DNA from: Dyella kyungheensis
GTDB taxonomy: Bacteria > Pseudomonadota > Gammaproteobacteria > Xanthomonadales > Rhodanobacteraceae
Length of the DNA: 64,000 bases
Assembly (NCBI RefSeq): GCF_016905005.1
Contig: NZ_JADIKC010000001.1
Location: forward strand, 372,001-436,000
Direction of reading: 5' to 3'
Part shown: positions 36,240-44,075 of the stretch, one piece after another
Layout: each line of letters opens with the position of its first letter
Position numbering within the stretch: position 1 is the stretch's first letter
The notes under the pieces: generated by a model
Told to the model about the DNA's origin: nothing
Seen by the model: only the letters and a program-made list of their open reading frames with translations
The model's database searches: none
Translations under genes and position numbers: made by a program

Positions 36240-38171
36240 GTGGCTGCGACCGAGAATAACAAGTACGAGCTCCTGGTGAGTTCGGTCGTGGACTACGCAA
36301 TCTATCTGCTGGACGCCAATGGCATGGTCGATAGCTGGAACCATGGCTGCGAACGCAACACCGGTTATGCCGAGAGCGAAGCGCTCGGGCAACACTTCAG
36401 TTGTTTCTACACCGAAGAAGACCAGGCGGCCGGCGTTCCTGAGCAGACGCTGGAAAGCATTCGCCGCCACGGCAGCGTCGAAGTCGAAGGCTGGCGCCGA
36501 AAGAAGGATGGTTCCCACTACTGGGCCAACGTGGTGATGGACCTGATCGCCGGCGACGATGCGCACGTCATCGGCTATGCCTGCGTCACGCGCGACCTGA
36601 CCGAACGCAAGGAAGCCAGGGAGAGCCTGCGGCGCAGCGAGGAGCAGTTTCGCCTGCTGGTGCAGGGCGTGGGCGACTGCGCCATCTACATGCTCGACAC
36701 CGGCGGCTTCATCACCAGCTGGAATACCGGTGCCGCGCGCATCAAGGGTTACACGCGCGACGAGATCATCGGCAAGCACCTGGCCACCTTCTTCACCCCG
36801 GACGATCGCGCCAAAGGCGAGCCGCAGCGCTACCTGGCCATCGCCGCCGAAACCGGCCGCTTCGAGAGCGAGGGCTTGCGCATACGCAAGGATGGCTCCT
36901 CCTTCTGGGCCCACGCCATCATCGACCGGATCGACGACGAGTCGGGCCGGCACATCGGCTTTGCCAAGGTGACACGCGACATCACGGCGCGACGCAATGC
37001 CGACATCGCACTGGCGGAAGCGCGCGAAGCGCTGTTTCAGTCGCAGAAGCTCGAAGCCATTGGCCAGCTCACCGGCGGCGTGGCCCACGACTTCAACAAC
37101 CTGCTCATGGCCGTCATCGGCAGCCTGGAATTGCTCGAAGCGAAGGTGGCGCACGACCCTTCGGCGCTCAACCTGGTGGCCAATGCGCTTTCCGGTGCCA
37201 GGCGCGGCGCGGCGCTGACCAAACGCATGCTGGCCTTTGCGCGCAAGCAGGAACTTCGCCCGACCCCGGTGGATCCCAAGGCGCTGGTCAACGGCATCGG
37301 CTCGCTGCTTCAGCGTTCCGCCGGGCCCACGATCGTCATCGACACGGCATTTCCGATCACGCTGCCGCCGATCATGATGGACAGCAACCAGCTCGAACTG
37401 GCCTTGCTCAACCTGGTGACCAACGCGCGGGACGCCATCGACGAAGACGGGCATATCGTGATTGCAGGCAAGAGCGAAGTGATTGCGCAGCCAGTGCATC
37501 GCACGGGGCTGGCGCCGGGGAAGTATGTCGCTCTTTCCGTGACCGACAATGGGCACGGCATGGATCAGGAGACGCTCGATCGTGCCATGGAACCGTTCTT
37601 CACCACCAAGGGCGTGGGCAAGGGCACGGGGCTGGGCCTGTCCATGGTGCATGGCCTGGCTGAGCAATCCGGCGGAAGGCTCCTGCTGAAGAGTGCCTCA
37701 GGGCAAAGCACCACCGCCGAGATCTGGCTGCCTGTCGCCGAAACCCAGATCGAACCCGAAAAGAAGGACGCGCTGCAGGTAGAAGTGGCCATGCGCGAAG
37801 ACACGCACACCATACTCGTGGTCGACGACGACCCGCTCATTGCCATGACCATGGTCGCCGTACTCGACGACATCGGTCATCGGACGATCGAAGCACATTC
37901 CGCGCACGATGCGCTGTGCGCCCTTGAGCATCAATCGGACATCGATCTGATGATCACGGACTACGCCATGCCGAACATGAATGGGCTCGAGCTGGTCGAT
38001 GAGGTAAGAGCGCGCATGCCGAACTTGCCGGTGATCCTGGCATCGGGCTATGCGGAACTTCCCTCGGGCGCCGCGTTCGATCTGGTGCGTCTGCCCAAGC
38101 CGTTCGGACGCGCGGATCTGATGGCGGCCATCCGCAAGGCGAGTCATGCGCACGATGGTAGCCAGGCGTGA
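36240..38171 (+). CDS. Hybrid PAS-PAS histidine kinase with receiver domain (643 aa)
   Basis: A GTG start at 36240 has GAAGAGG upstream. Two PAS domains (about 8-122 and 134-250, each with FY/FF-type and RKDG-S-x-WA motifs) precede a histidine kinase with phospho-acceptor His283 in GGVAHDFNNLL, a catalytic domain with NLVTNARDAI and GTGLGLSM, and a C-terminal receiver domain with Asp574 (MITDYAMPNMNG). No membrane helix is seen, so it is probably soluble and senses an internal signal. No separate response regulator is adjacent. The next gene is DUF1254 copy B, 111 bases downstream. Confidence 0.92.
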   Translation: MAATENNKYELLVSSVVDYAIYLLDANGMVDSWNHGCERNTGYAESEALGQHFSCFYTEEDQAAGVPEQTLESIRRHGSVEVEGWRRKKDGSHYWANVVMDLIAGDDAHVIGYACVTRDLTERKEARESLRRSEEQFRLLVQGVGDCAIYMLDTGGFITSWNTGAARIKGYTRDEIIGKHLATFFTPDDRAKGEPQRYLAIAAETGRFESEGLRIRKDGSSFWAHAIIDRIDDESGRHIGFAKVTRDITARRNADIALAEAREALFQSQKLEAIGQLTGGVAHDFNNLLMAVIGSLELLEAKVAHDPSALNLVANALSGARRGAALTKRMLAFARKQELRPTPVDPKALVNGIGSLLQRSAGPTIVIDTAFPITLPPIMMDSNQLELALLNLVTNARDAIDEDGHIVIAGKSEVIAQPVHRTGLAPGKYVALSVTDNGHGMDQETLDRAMEPFFTTKGVGKGTGLGLSMVHGLAEQSGGRLLLKSASGQSTTAEIWLPVAETQIEPEKKDALQVEVAMREDTHTILVVDDDPLIAMTMVAVLDDIGHRTIEAHSAHDALCALEHQSDIDLMITDYAMPNMNGLELVDEVRARMPNLPVILASGYAELPSGAAFDLVRLPKPFGRADLMAAIRKASHAHDGSQA

Positions 38172-38282
38172 CCGTCGCAGGCGGTGGCTAAGTAAAAGTA
38201 CCTGGCGGCAAGCGGTAACTTTGCCGACGAAATGACCGGTCCCGAAGGTGCACGCTGTCGGCTGCGCCATGGGAGATCGATC

Positions 38283-39599
38283 ATGAATGCTCATCCGCGG
38301 TCCTTGAGCCTGATCCTGCTGGCATCCGTTGCCGCAACAGCCTACGCGCAGGCGGCGACGCCGTTGCCCACCGACAAGGACGTCAGCGACAGCTATATCT
38401 ATCTGCTCAGCCGACTGCTGGTGCTCAACCAGGAACAGGCGGATTTCGCCAACGGCTTCCAGTGGAATCAGCTCGTTCACCGCAAGGTAGGCGAGGTGGA
38501 CTGGCCCAATCCCAATCTCGATGTTGCTTATTCGGAGGCGTGGGTCGCCATCGATGAGAAGAGCTGCGCACTGGTGACGGTGCCCAAGGTGAAGGGCCGG
38601 TACTACACCGTGCAGTTCCTCAATGGTTGGGGCGAGACCCTGGCCAACATCAACGAACGCGTGTATCCGCAGCACCCGGATGGCGAGTTCGCGGTTTGCC
38701 TGGACGGCGCCCAGGTCCAGCTGCCGGCAGCGACTCAGCGCGTGAATGTGTCCGCCAAGGCGCTGCGTGTGCTTTCTCGCGTGGAACTTGGCGCCAACCC
38801 CGACGAAGCCGTCGCGCTGCAGAAGAAGTTCAACATCCGCGCCAGCGGTCACCCGGCTTTGCCCGAGGTACCGAAGACGGTGAGGTTCGACATCGAGAAG
38901 TTGCCTGGTGTCGAAGCGTTCGAGTCGGCGACCGCGGCGTTGGATAGCGCGGCGGACACCAATCCGGGCATGGACAAGCTGCAGGCGAGCACGCGCGCCG
39001 TGGCCAAGGCAATCGAGGACCCTGCGGCGCGTCAGCATGTCGCCCAGGTGATCCAGCAGCAGGCGATTCCCGCGATCTACAAGGCCTCGCCGACACTCGG
39101 CGATGGCACCGTGAAGGATGGTTGGGCACTGCCTACGACGATCGGCGTCTATGGCAACAACTGGCTGCTGCGCACCCTGGTCAATCTTGGCGGCATCTGG
39201 GCCAACAGCTATGAAGAGGTGATCTACTACAAGGCCTTTGTGGGTCCTTCCGGCAAGCCGCTCAACGGCGACCATTCGTATGCGCTGCGCTTCGAGAAGG
39301 ATCAAATGCCAACGTTGTTTGCCACGTACTTCTGGTCGGTGATCGCCGTCGATTCCGTCCATCGCCGGGTCTTGCCCAATCCGCAGAAGCGTTATCTGTT
39401 GAGCAACTTCTCGCCGTTGAAGTTCGACAAGGACGGCTCGTTGACCTTGTACTTCGGTGCCACGCCGAACGGCGCGCCCGAGAGCAACTGGATCCCGACG
39501 CCGAAGGGAACGGGCTACAGCCTCACCTTCCGCTTTTATCGACCCAAGGGCGCCGTCGCGGACCGCAGTTATTTCCCGCCGGCCTTGAAAGAGCGGTGA
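38283..39599 (+). CDS. DUF1254/DUF1214 exported protein, copy B (438 aa)
   Basis: A signal peptide (MNAHPRSLSLILLASVAATAYA) leads to the family domain with NPNLDVAYSEAWVAID, the relative of PN-x-D-T-x-Y, and a C-terminal DUF1214 domain with HSYALRFEKDQ, ATYFWSVIAVD, LTLYFGATP and NWIPTPKG. GGGAGA lies 7 bases before the ATG at 38283. It follows the hybrid kinase and is convergent with copy C; a hairpin sits between them. Copy B is the most divergent of the three. Function unknown. Confidence 0.88.
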   Translation: MNAHPRSLSLILLASVAATAYAQAATPLPTDKDVSDSYIYLLSRLLVLNQEQADFANGFQWNQLVHRKVGEVDWPNPNLDVAYSEAWVAIDEKSCALVTVPKVKGRYYTVQFLNGWGETLANINERVYPQHPDGEFAVCLDGAQVQLPAATQRVNVSAKALRVLSRVELGANPDEAVALQKKFNIRASGHPALPEVPKTVRFDIEKLPGVEAFESATAALDSAADTNPGMDKLQASTRAVAKAIEDPAARQHVAQVIQQQAIPAIYKASPTLGDGTVKDGWALPTTIGVYGNNWLLRTLVNLGGIWANSYEEVIYYKAFVGPSGKPLNGDHSYALRFEKDQMPTLFATYFWSVIAVDSVHRRVLPNPQKRYLLSNFSPLKFDKDGSLTLYFGATPNGAPESNWIPTPKGTGYSLTFRFYRPKGAVADRSYFPPALKER

Positions 39600-39613
39600 G
39601 GCCGGTGGCGGTG

Positions 39614-39639
39614 CGGCCCGCAGCGCAGGCTGCGGGCCG
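39614..39639. terminator. Bidirectional hairpin terminator between DUF1254 genes
   Basis: A perfect 11-bp stem (39614-39624 with 39629-39639) with a 4-base loop lies between the two convergent DUF1254 stop codons. Confidence 0.75.
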
Positions 39640-39647
39640 GGAACGGG

Positions 39648-41150
39648 CTAGCTTCCGGCCTTGACCGGCGGCGGCGTCCACTGTCCGTTGAGCACGCTGG
39701 TATCGGGCCAGTAGGTGCGAATGTAGAGGGAGAAGTCCTTGCCCTTGGGCGACGGCAACCAATTGGCGCGCTGGTTGGCATCGGTGGGTTCATCGGCCTG
39801 GATATAAAGCGTCAGGCTGCCATCCGCATTGAGCTTCAGATCCTTGTTCTTGGTGCCGAGCGAGAAGCGCTTGATCGGGTTGGGCACGAAGAAGTGCTGC
39901 GCGTCGTACAGGGTCAATGACCAGAATCCCTTCACCGGCGGCTCGCCTTCAGCGAACGTGACGGTGTATCGCTTGCTGCCGTTGAGGCGCGTGCCGGCGT
40001 CGTCCAGATCCTGGTAGAAGTAGGTAGCCTCGTTCGGCTTGTTCACGAAGATGTTGGATCGCGCCACCGCGGTGCGGGTGTAGTAGTCGGTGCCGAACAT
40101 GGCGCCGTTTCTCACCGTGGTCCACTCGTGCGGCAGCGGTATGCCGAAGTTGTGGAACTGCAGGAGCGGAGTGATGATCGCTTGCTCCGCCTTGGCGGCT
40201 TCGTCGTCGATGGCCGCGCGGATGGCGGGGTCGGCTTTGGCCGCCGCAAGCAGCGCTTCGGCCTGGGCATAGATCGCCTGTTCGCCCGGCAACGGCTGGG
40301 CGTCCTTCAAGATCGCCGCCAATTCATCGAAGAACTTTGCCGGAATGACCTTGGGCGATTCGCCGCCACCGGGCTCAGGCGGTGGTGCAGGCAACGACGG
40401 CGCCTTGCTCCAGTCCGTTTGCTTCATCTTGCCGTCGAACTGCGACAGCGGGTACATGTCGATCTGGCTCACCAGCGGTTGTACGGCCGCGCGGTCGGCA
40501 TCGGTATCGTCCATGAAGACACGCGGTATGGCGAAGCCCGTGTTGGAGTTCGCGCGAAACACCTTGGTGATGCCAGCAGGCACCGTGCCATGCCAGTCCG
40601 GTCCGACCAACAGGTAGAAGCCCGGCTTGGTGCCATACATCTTGCCCAGATCGACAAAGCTGTCGGTGCGAACGTCGACGATCTGATAGACCCAGAATCG
40701 ATCGCCGAAGTCGGGAACCTGCACCACCACCGGTTCGACATCGAGCGCGAGAGGGCCCCCGCCGTAGACGACGTCCTGATTGGGACAGGCGACCTCACGC
40801 TCGCTGGGCTCGACATAGTTGTTGAGCATGCTCAGGCGATTGGGTGGCGCAGCAGGCAGCACGCCACCGAGACGTCCGGGCTCCTTGAGGTTCGCAAATC
40901 CGATGCGCCGGTTGTACACGTTGACCATCGGCCACGCCCACACATACACACTGCGAGCCACCGAGCGGGCATAGGCTTCGGTGAGCCGCGTGCCCGCCAC
41001 CGGGCCGGGCACGGTTTGCGCCACGGGGGCGGCGGAGCTGGCGGCCGGAGGCGCGGGAGGAGGTGGTGCCGCCGTGGGCTCGGGACGTCCGCAGGCCGCG
41101 AGCGTCACCAGCGCAGCAGCCATGGTCGTAGCGTGAATGCGCGGCGTCAT
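39648..41150 (-). CDS. DUF1254/DUF1214 lipoprotein, copy C (500 aa)
   Basis: The start has GAGGGG at 7 bases. A lipobox LVTLAAC (Cys20) makes it a likely lipoprotein, followed by a Pro/Ala linker. DUF1254 has YVWAWPMVNVYNR and ACPNQDVVYGGGPLALD; DUF1214 has NGSKRYTVTF, KGFWSLTLYDAQHF and NWLPSPKGKDFSLYIRTYWP. It is 500 residues, longer than copies A and B because of its lipoprotein tail. A CAGTAG-TT-CTACTG palindrome lies 86 bases upstream. Unlike copy A it is membrane-anchored, likely to the outer membrane. Confidence 0.9.
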   Translation of the reverse strand: MTPRIHATTMAAALVTLAACGRPEPTAAPPPPAPPAASSAAPVAQTVPGPVAGTRLTEAYARSVARSVYVWAWPMVNVYNRRIGFANLKEPGRLGGVLPAAPPNRLSMLNNYVEPSEREVACPNQDVVYGGGPLALDVEPVVVQVPDFGDRFWVYQIVDVRTDSFVDLGKMYGTKPGFYLLVGPDWHGTVPAGITKVFRANSNTGFAIPRVFMDDTDADRAAVQPLVSQIDMYPLSQFDGKMKQTDWSKAPSLPAPPPEPGGGESPKVIPAKFFDELAAILKDAQPLPGEQAIYAQAEALLAAAKADPAIRAAIDDEAAKAEQAIITPLLQFHNFGIPLPHEWTTVRNGAMFGTDYYTRTAVARSNIFVNKPNEATYFYQDLDDAGTRLNGSKRYTVTFAEGEPPVKGFWSLTLYDAQHFFVPNPIKRFSLGTKNKDLKLNADGSLTLYIQADEPTDANQRANWLPSPKGKDFSLYIRTYWPDTSVLNGQWTPPPVKAGS

Positions 41151-41233
41151 GATCCACCCCTCGGCAGCATTGAGGCATGTAGCTTGCGCCAGCAGCGTTT
41201 ATCGATGCATCGGTAGAACTCGCCAGCCCGCCT

Positions 41234-41247
41234 CAGTAGTTCTACTG
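41234..41247. promoter_or_regulatory. Palindrome upstream of DUF1254 copy C
   Basis: CAGTAG-TT-CTACTG is a perfect 6-base inverted repeat around TT and contains GTAGTTCTAC, the 10-mer also found upstream of DUF1254 copy A. A further GTAGAAC lies at 41213-41219. It lies about 86 bases upstream of the copy C start and is a candidate operator. Confidence 0.45.
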
Positions 41248-41369
41248 GGATCGCCGGGTGTCCGCGATGTCACGTTTCCGCACCGCCCATCGTCCATGCT
41301 TCGGTGGCCTGGATCACGCCGGGCGGGTCGGGTCTGTCCAGACCGCACGGCAAAGGAACGGGACAAGCG

Positions 41370-43085
41370 ATGGCAAGAGACTACCGCTGCACAACTCATC
41401 GGAACGCCGGCGTACTGCTGATGATGGGCATGCTGATCGGCATGAGCGCGGCTTGCGCGAGCGATGCCTCGCCCGCGTTTTCGGTCGACCAGCTCAAGCG
41501 CGACACACGCATCCTGAGCAGCGATGCCTTCGAAGGCCGTGCACCACTTAGCGCGGGGGAAGACAAAGCGATCGCCTATATCGGCGCTGCCATGCACGCG
41601 GCCGGACTCAAACCAGGCGCGCATGGCAGCTTCCTTCAAGCCGTGCCGCTGGTGCAGACGGAGACCTTGGCCGATCCAACCCCGCGGTTTGAGGTCACCG
41701 GGAACGCCCGGACCGTAGCGTTCTCTTACGGAAAGGACATCACGCTCAACACGCGAAGAAACCTGTCCCGGGTGGCGCTGCCGGGGACGGACGTCCTGTT
41801 CGTGGGCTACGGCATCCATGCGCCGGAGCGTCATTGGGACGACTACGAGGGTGTGGACGTTCGCGGTAAGACCGTGTTGATCCTCGTCAACGATCCCGAC
41901 TGGCAAAACCCTCTCGGCGTGGGTGCCTTCGGTGGGGCGGCCATGACCTACTACGGCCGCTGGACCTATAAATACGAAGAAGCGGCCCGCCAGGGCGCCG
42001 CCGCTGCGATCATCGTGCACAGCGATGCGGCGGCGGGTTATCCGTTTTCGGTGCTCACCTCGAGCTTGAGCGGTCCCCGGGTTTCACTGGATCACAGCAA
42101 CGAGCCGCTGCTGGTGGAGGCGTGGATCACTCGCGCGGGCGCCGAGAAACTGGTCGCCCTGGCCGGCGAGCGTCTTGACTCGCTGACAAAGGCTGCCGGG
42201 ACACCGGGCTTCAGGGCGCGTTCGCTGGGGATCGCGGCGAGGTTCGATTTCAAGGTCAACGCGCGGACGGGCATGTCGAACAACGTCGTGGGCGTCCTGC
42301 CCGGAAAGACCCATCCCGACGAATACGTCCTTTACACGGCTCATTGGGATCACCTGGGTCGCTGCCGTCCCGACGACAAGGGCGACGACATTTGCAATGG
42401 CGCCATCGACAACGCGAGCGGAGTAGCCGGGCTGCTCGAACTGGCGCGCGCATTCCATCGAAAGGGAGGCGCGGGTCGATCCGTGATCTTCATGGCGACG
42501 ACCGGCGAGGAGTACGGATTGCTGGGCTCGCAGTACTACGCCACGCATCCGCTCTATCCGTTGGCGCATACCGTCGCCGACATCGACATCGATCCGCTCA
42601 GTTACATGCTCGGTGCCACCAGGGACATCTCACTCGTTGCCGACCAAACCGAACTGGCCCGCACCGTGCGCGAGGCAGCCGCCGCGCAGGGAAGAACCGT
42701 CACCCCCGACACCTTGCCCGAGGCAGGCATGCGCTATCGCTCGGATACGCTGAGTTTTTCGCGTGCCGGCTTGCCGGTGGTCGTGTTGGGAAATGGCATC
42801 GACGTCATCGGCAAGCCATCAGGCTGGGGCAGCCGGCAACTGGACGACTATGTCACGCACCGCTACCACCAGCCTTCCGACGCCTACGATCCCCACTGGG
42901 ACTGGTCAGGCGCCGTGCAAGATCTGGACTTGTATTTCGGCATCGGCCTGCGACTGGCCGAGGGACGGGATTGGCCCAACTGGTTCGCCAATGACGAGTT
43001 TCGCGCGGCCCGCGATGCGGTGCTGAAGGCGGCATGCAGCGACGCAACCAGCGCGTCCGGCCCCAGTCGTTGCAGCTCGCCTTGA
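41370..43085 (+). CDS. M28-family zinc peptidase with PA insert, lipoprotein (571 aa)
   Basis: The start at 41370 is supported by an upstream AAGGAA and leads into a signal ending in a lipobox (MSAAC, Cys29). The PA-type insert lies near residues 140-260, and the metal sites are seen as YTAHWDHLG (His, Asp), NGAIDNASGVAGLLELA (Asp), TGEEYGLLG (Glu) and RYHQPSDAYD (His). It is a likely aminopeptidase or glutamate carboxypeptidase-like enzyme in the cell envelope. It is divergent from DUF1254 copy C. A later ATG cluster at 41421 and onward is an alternative start. Confidence 0.9.
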   Translation: MARDYRCTTHRNAGVLLMMGMLIGMSAACASDASPAFSVDQLKRDTRILSSDAFEGRAPLSAGEDKAIAYIGAAMHAAGLKPGAHGSFLQAVPLVQTETLADPTPRFEVTGNARTVAFSYGKDITLNTRRNLSRVALPGTDVLFVGYGIHAPERHWDDYEGVDVRGKTVLILVNDPDWQNPLGVGAFGGAAMTYYGRWTYKYEEAARQGAAAAIIVHSDAAAGYPFSVLTSSLSGPRVSLDHSNEPLLVEAWITRAGAEKLVALAGERLDSLTKAAGTPGFRARSLGIAARFDFKVNARTGMSNNVVGVLPGKTHPDEYVLYTAHWDHLGRCRPDDKGDDICNGAIDNASGVAGLLELARAFHRKGGAGRSVIFMATTGEEYGLLGSQYYATHPLYPLAHTVADIDIDPLSYMLGATRDISLVADQTELARTVREAAAAQGRTVTPDTLPEAGMRYRSDTLSFSRAGLPVVVLGNGIDVIGKPSGWGSRQLDDYVTHRYHQPSDAYDPHWDWSGAVQDLDLYFGIGLRLAEGRDWPNWFANDEFRAARDAVLKAACSDATSASGPSRCSSP

Positions 43086-43199
43086 CCCGCCGGGATTGCC
43101 TCGACCCTGCCATCCTTGAGCTGGTACATATAGGCGTTTCATGCCACCCCACTCATGACTCCGTCCTGCCGTCACCCACAACCATCAGAGCCTGATGCA

Positions 43200-43991
43200 A
43201 TGCAATCAATCGACTTCTACATGGTGGATGCTTTTGCCAACGCCACGTTCGGCGGGAACACGGCGGCAGTCTGCCCACTCAGCGAGTGGTTGCCGGATGA
43301 GATCCTGCTGAAGATGGCCAAGCAGCACAAGCAGTCGGAGACGGCCTTCTTCGTTCCCACGGATGAAGGTTTCGAGCTGCGCTGGTTCACCTCGCTGGGA
43401 GAGATAAATCTTTGCGGGCATGCAACGCTCGCGACCGCCCACGTCATTTTCGAACACCTCGGCGACCCCCGCCGTACCATTCGATTTTCCACGCGGTTCG
43501 TGGGGCCCTTGACGGTTACGCGCGAAGGCGCATGGCTGACGTTGGACTTTCCCGCCTGGGAAACGGAGCCGTCGGCCCCGCTGCCGTTGTTGCTCAAGGC
43601 ACTCGGTATCGGCGAATGCAAGGAAGTCCGCGTGGCGCGCGACTACATGGTGGTGCTTGAATCGCAGCAGCAGGTCGAGGCCGTCCGGCCAGATATCAAC
43701 GCGATGCTGCCGCTGGAAAAAATGGTCTGTGTGACTGCGCGAGGGGACGGGGACTATGACTTCGTCAGTCGTTTCTTCAGTCCTGGCGATGCCGTACCCG
43801 AAGATCCGGTCACCGGCTCGGCACACAGCATGCTCATCCCCTACTGGGCCGAAAAGCTCGACAAGACCAAGATGCTGGCGCGCCAGGTGTCCGAACGCGG
43901 CGGCGACCTGCGCTGCCAGCTGGCGGGCGATCGCGTGCTGATCGGCGGCCAGGCAACCACCTACCTGATCGGCAAAGTGTTGCTGCGTTGA
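43200..43991 (+). CDS. PhzF-family isomerase (263 aa)
   Basis: The family pattern is clear: VDAFANATFGGNTAAVCPL, KQHKQSETAFFVP with the catalytic Glu, LCGHATLATAH, and FSPGDAVPEDPVTGSAHSML. PhzF-type enzymes are epimerase/isomerase-like; in other genomes most are outside phenazine clusters and of unknown substrate. No other phenazine genes are here. The ATG at 43200 has no strong ribosome site. A hairpin lies between it and the convergent TonB receptor gene. Confidence 0.9.
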   Translation: MQSIDFYMVDAFANATFGGNTAAVCPLSEWLPDEILLKMAKQHKQSETAFFVPTDEGFELRWFTSLGEINLCGHATLATAHVIFEHLGDPRRTIRFSTRFVGPLTVTREGAWLTLDFPAWETEPSAPLPLLLKALGIGECKEVRVARDYMVVLESQQQVEAVRPDINAMLPLEKMVCVTARGDGDYDFVSRFFSPGDAVPEDPVTGSAHSMLIPYWAEKLDKTKMLARQVSERGGDLRCQLAGDRVLIGGQATTYLIGKVLLR

Positions 43992-44002
43992 TGACGTTGG
44001 CG

Positions 44003-44037
44003 CCGGAAGCTCGCCGGCCCGGAAGGAGCTTCCGGCA
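44003..44037. terminator. Bidirectional hairpin terminator
   Basis: A perfect 11-bp stem (44003-44013 with 44027-44037), loop 13 bases, lies between the stops of phzF-like and the convergent TonB-dependent receptor genes. Confidence 0.7.
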
Positions 44038-44075
44038 TCCATCGCTTCGGCAGTTCCCGGGCGCGGCTCGCGCCC

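Noticed and set aside
36219-37667. 482-codon minus-strand frame antisense to the hybrid kinase
   Set aside because: The kinase has two PAS domains, the His box and catalytic motifs; the antisense frame has no domain or ribosome site.
43200-43991. Part of a phenazine biosynthesis cluster (PhzF)
   Set aside because: No other phenazine genes are nearby; PhzF-like proteins are common outside such clusters.
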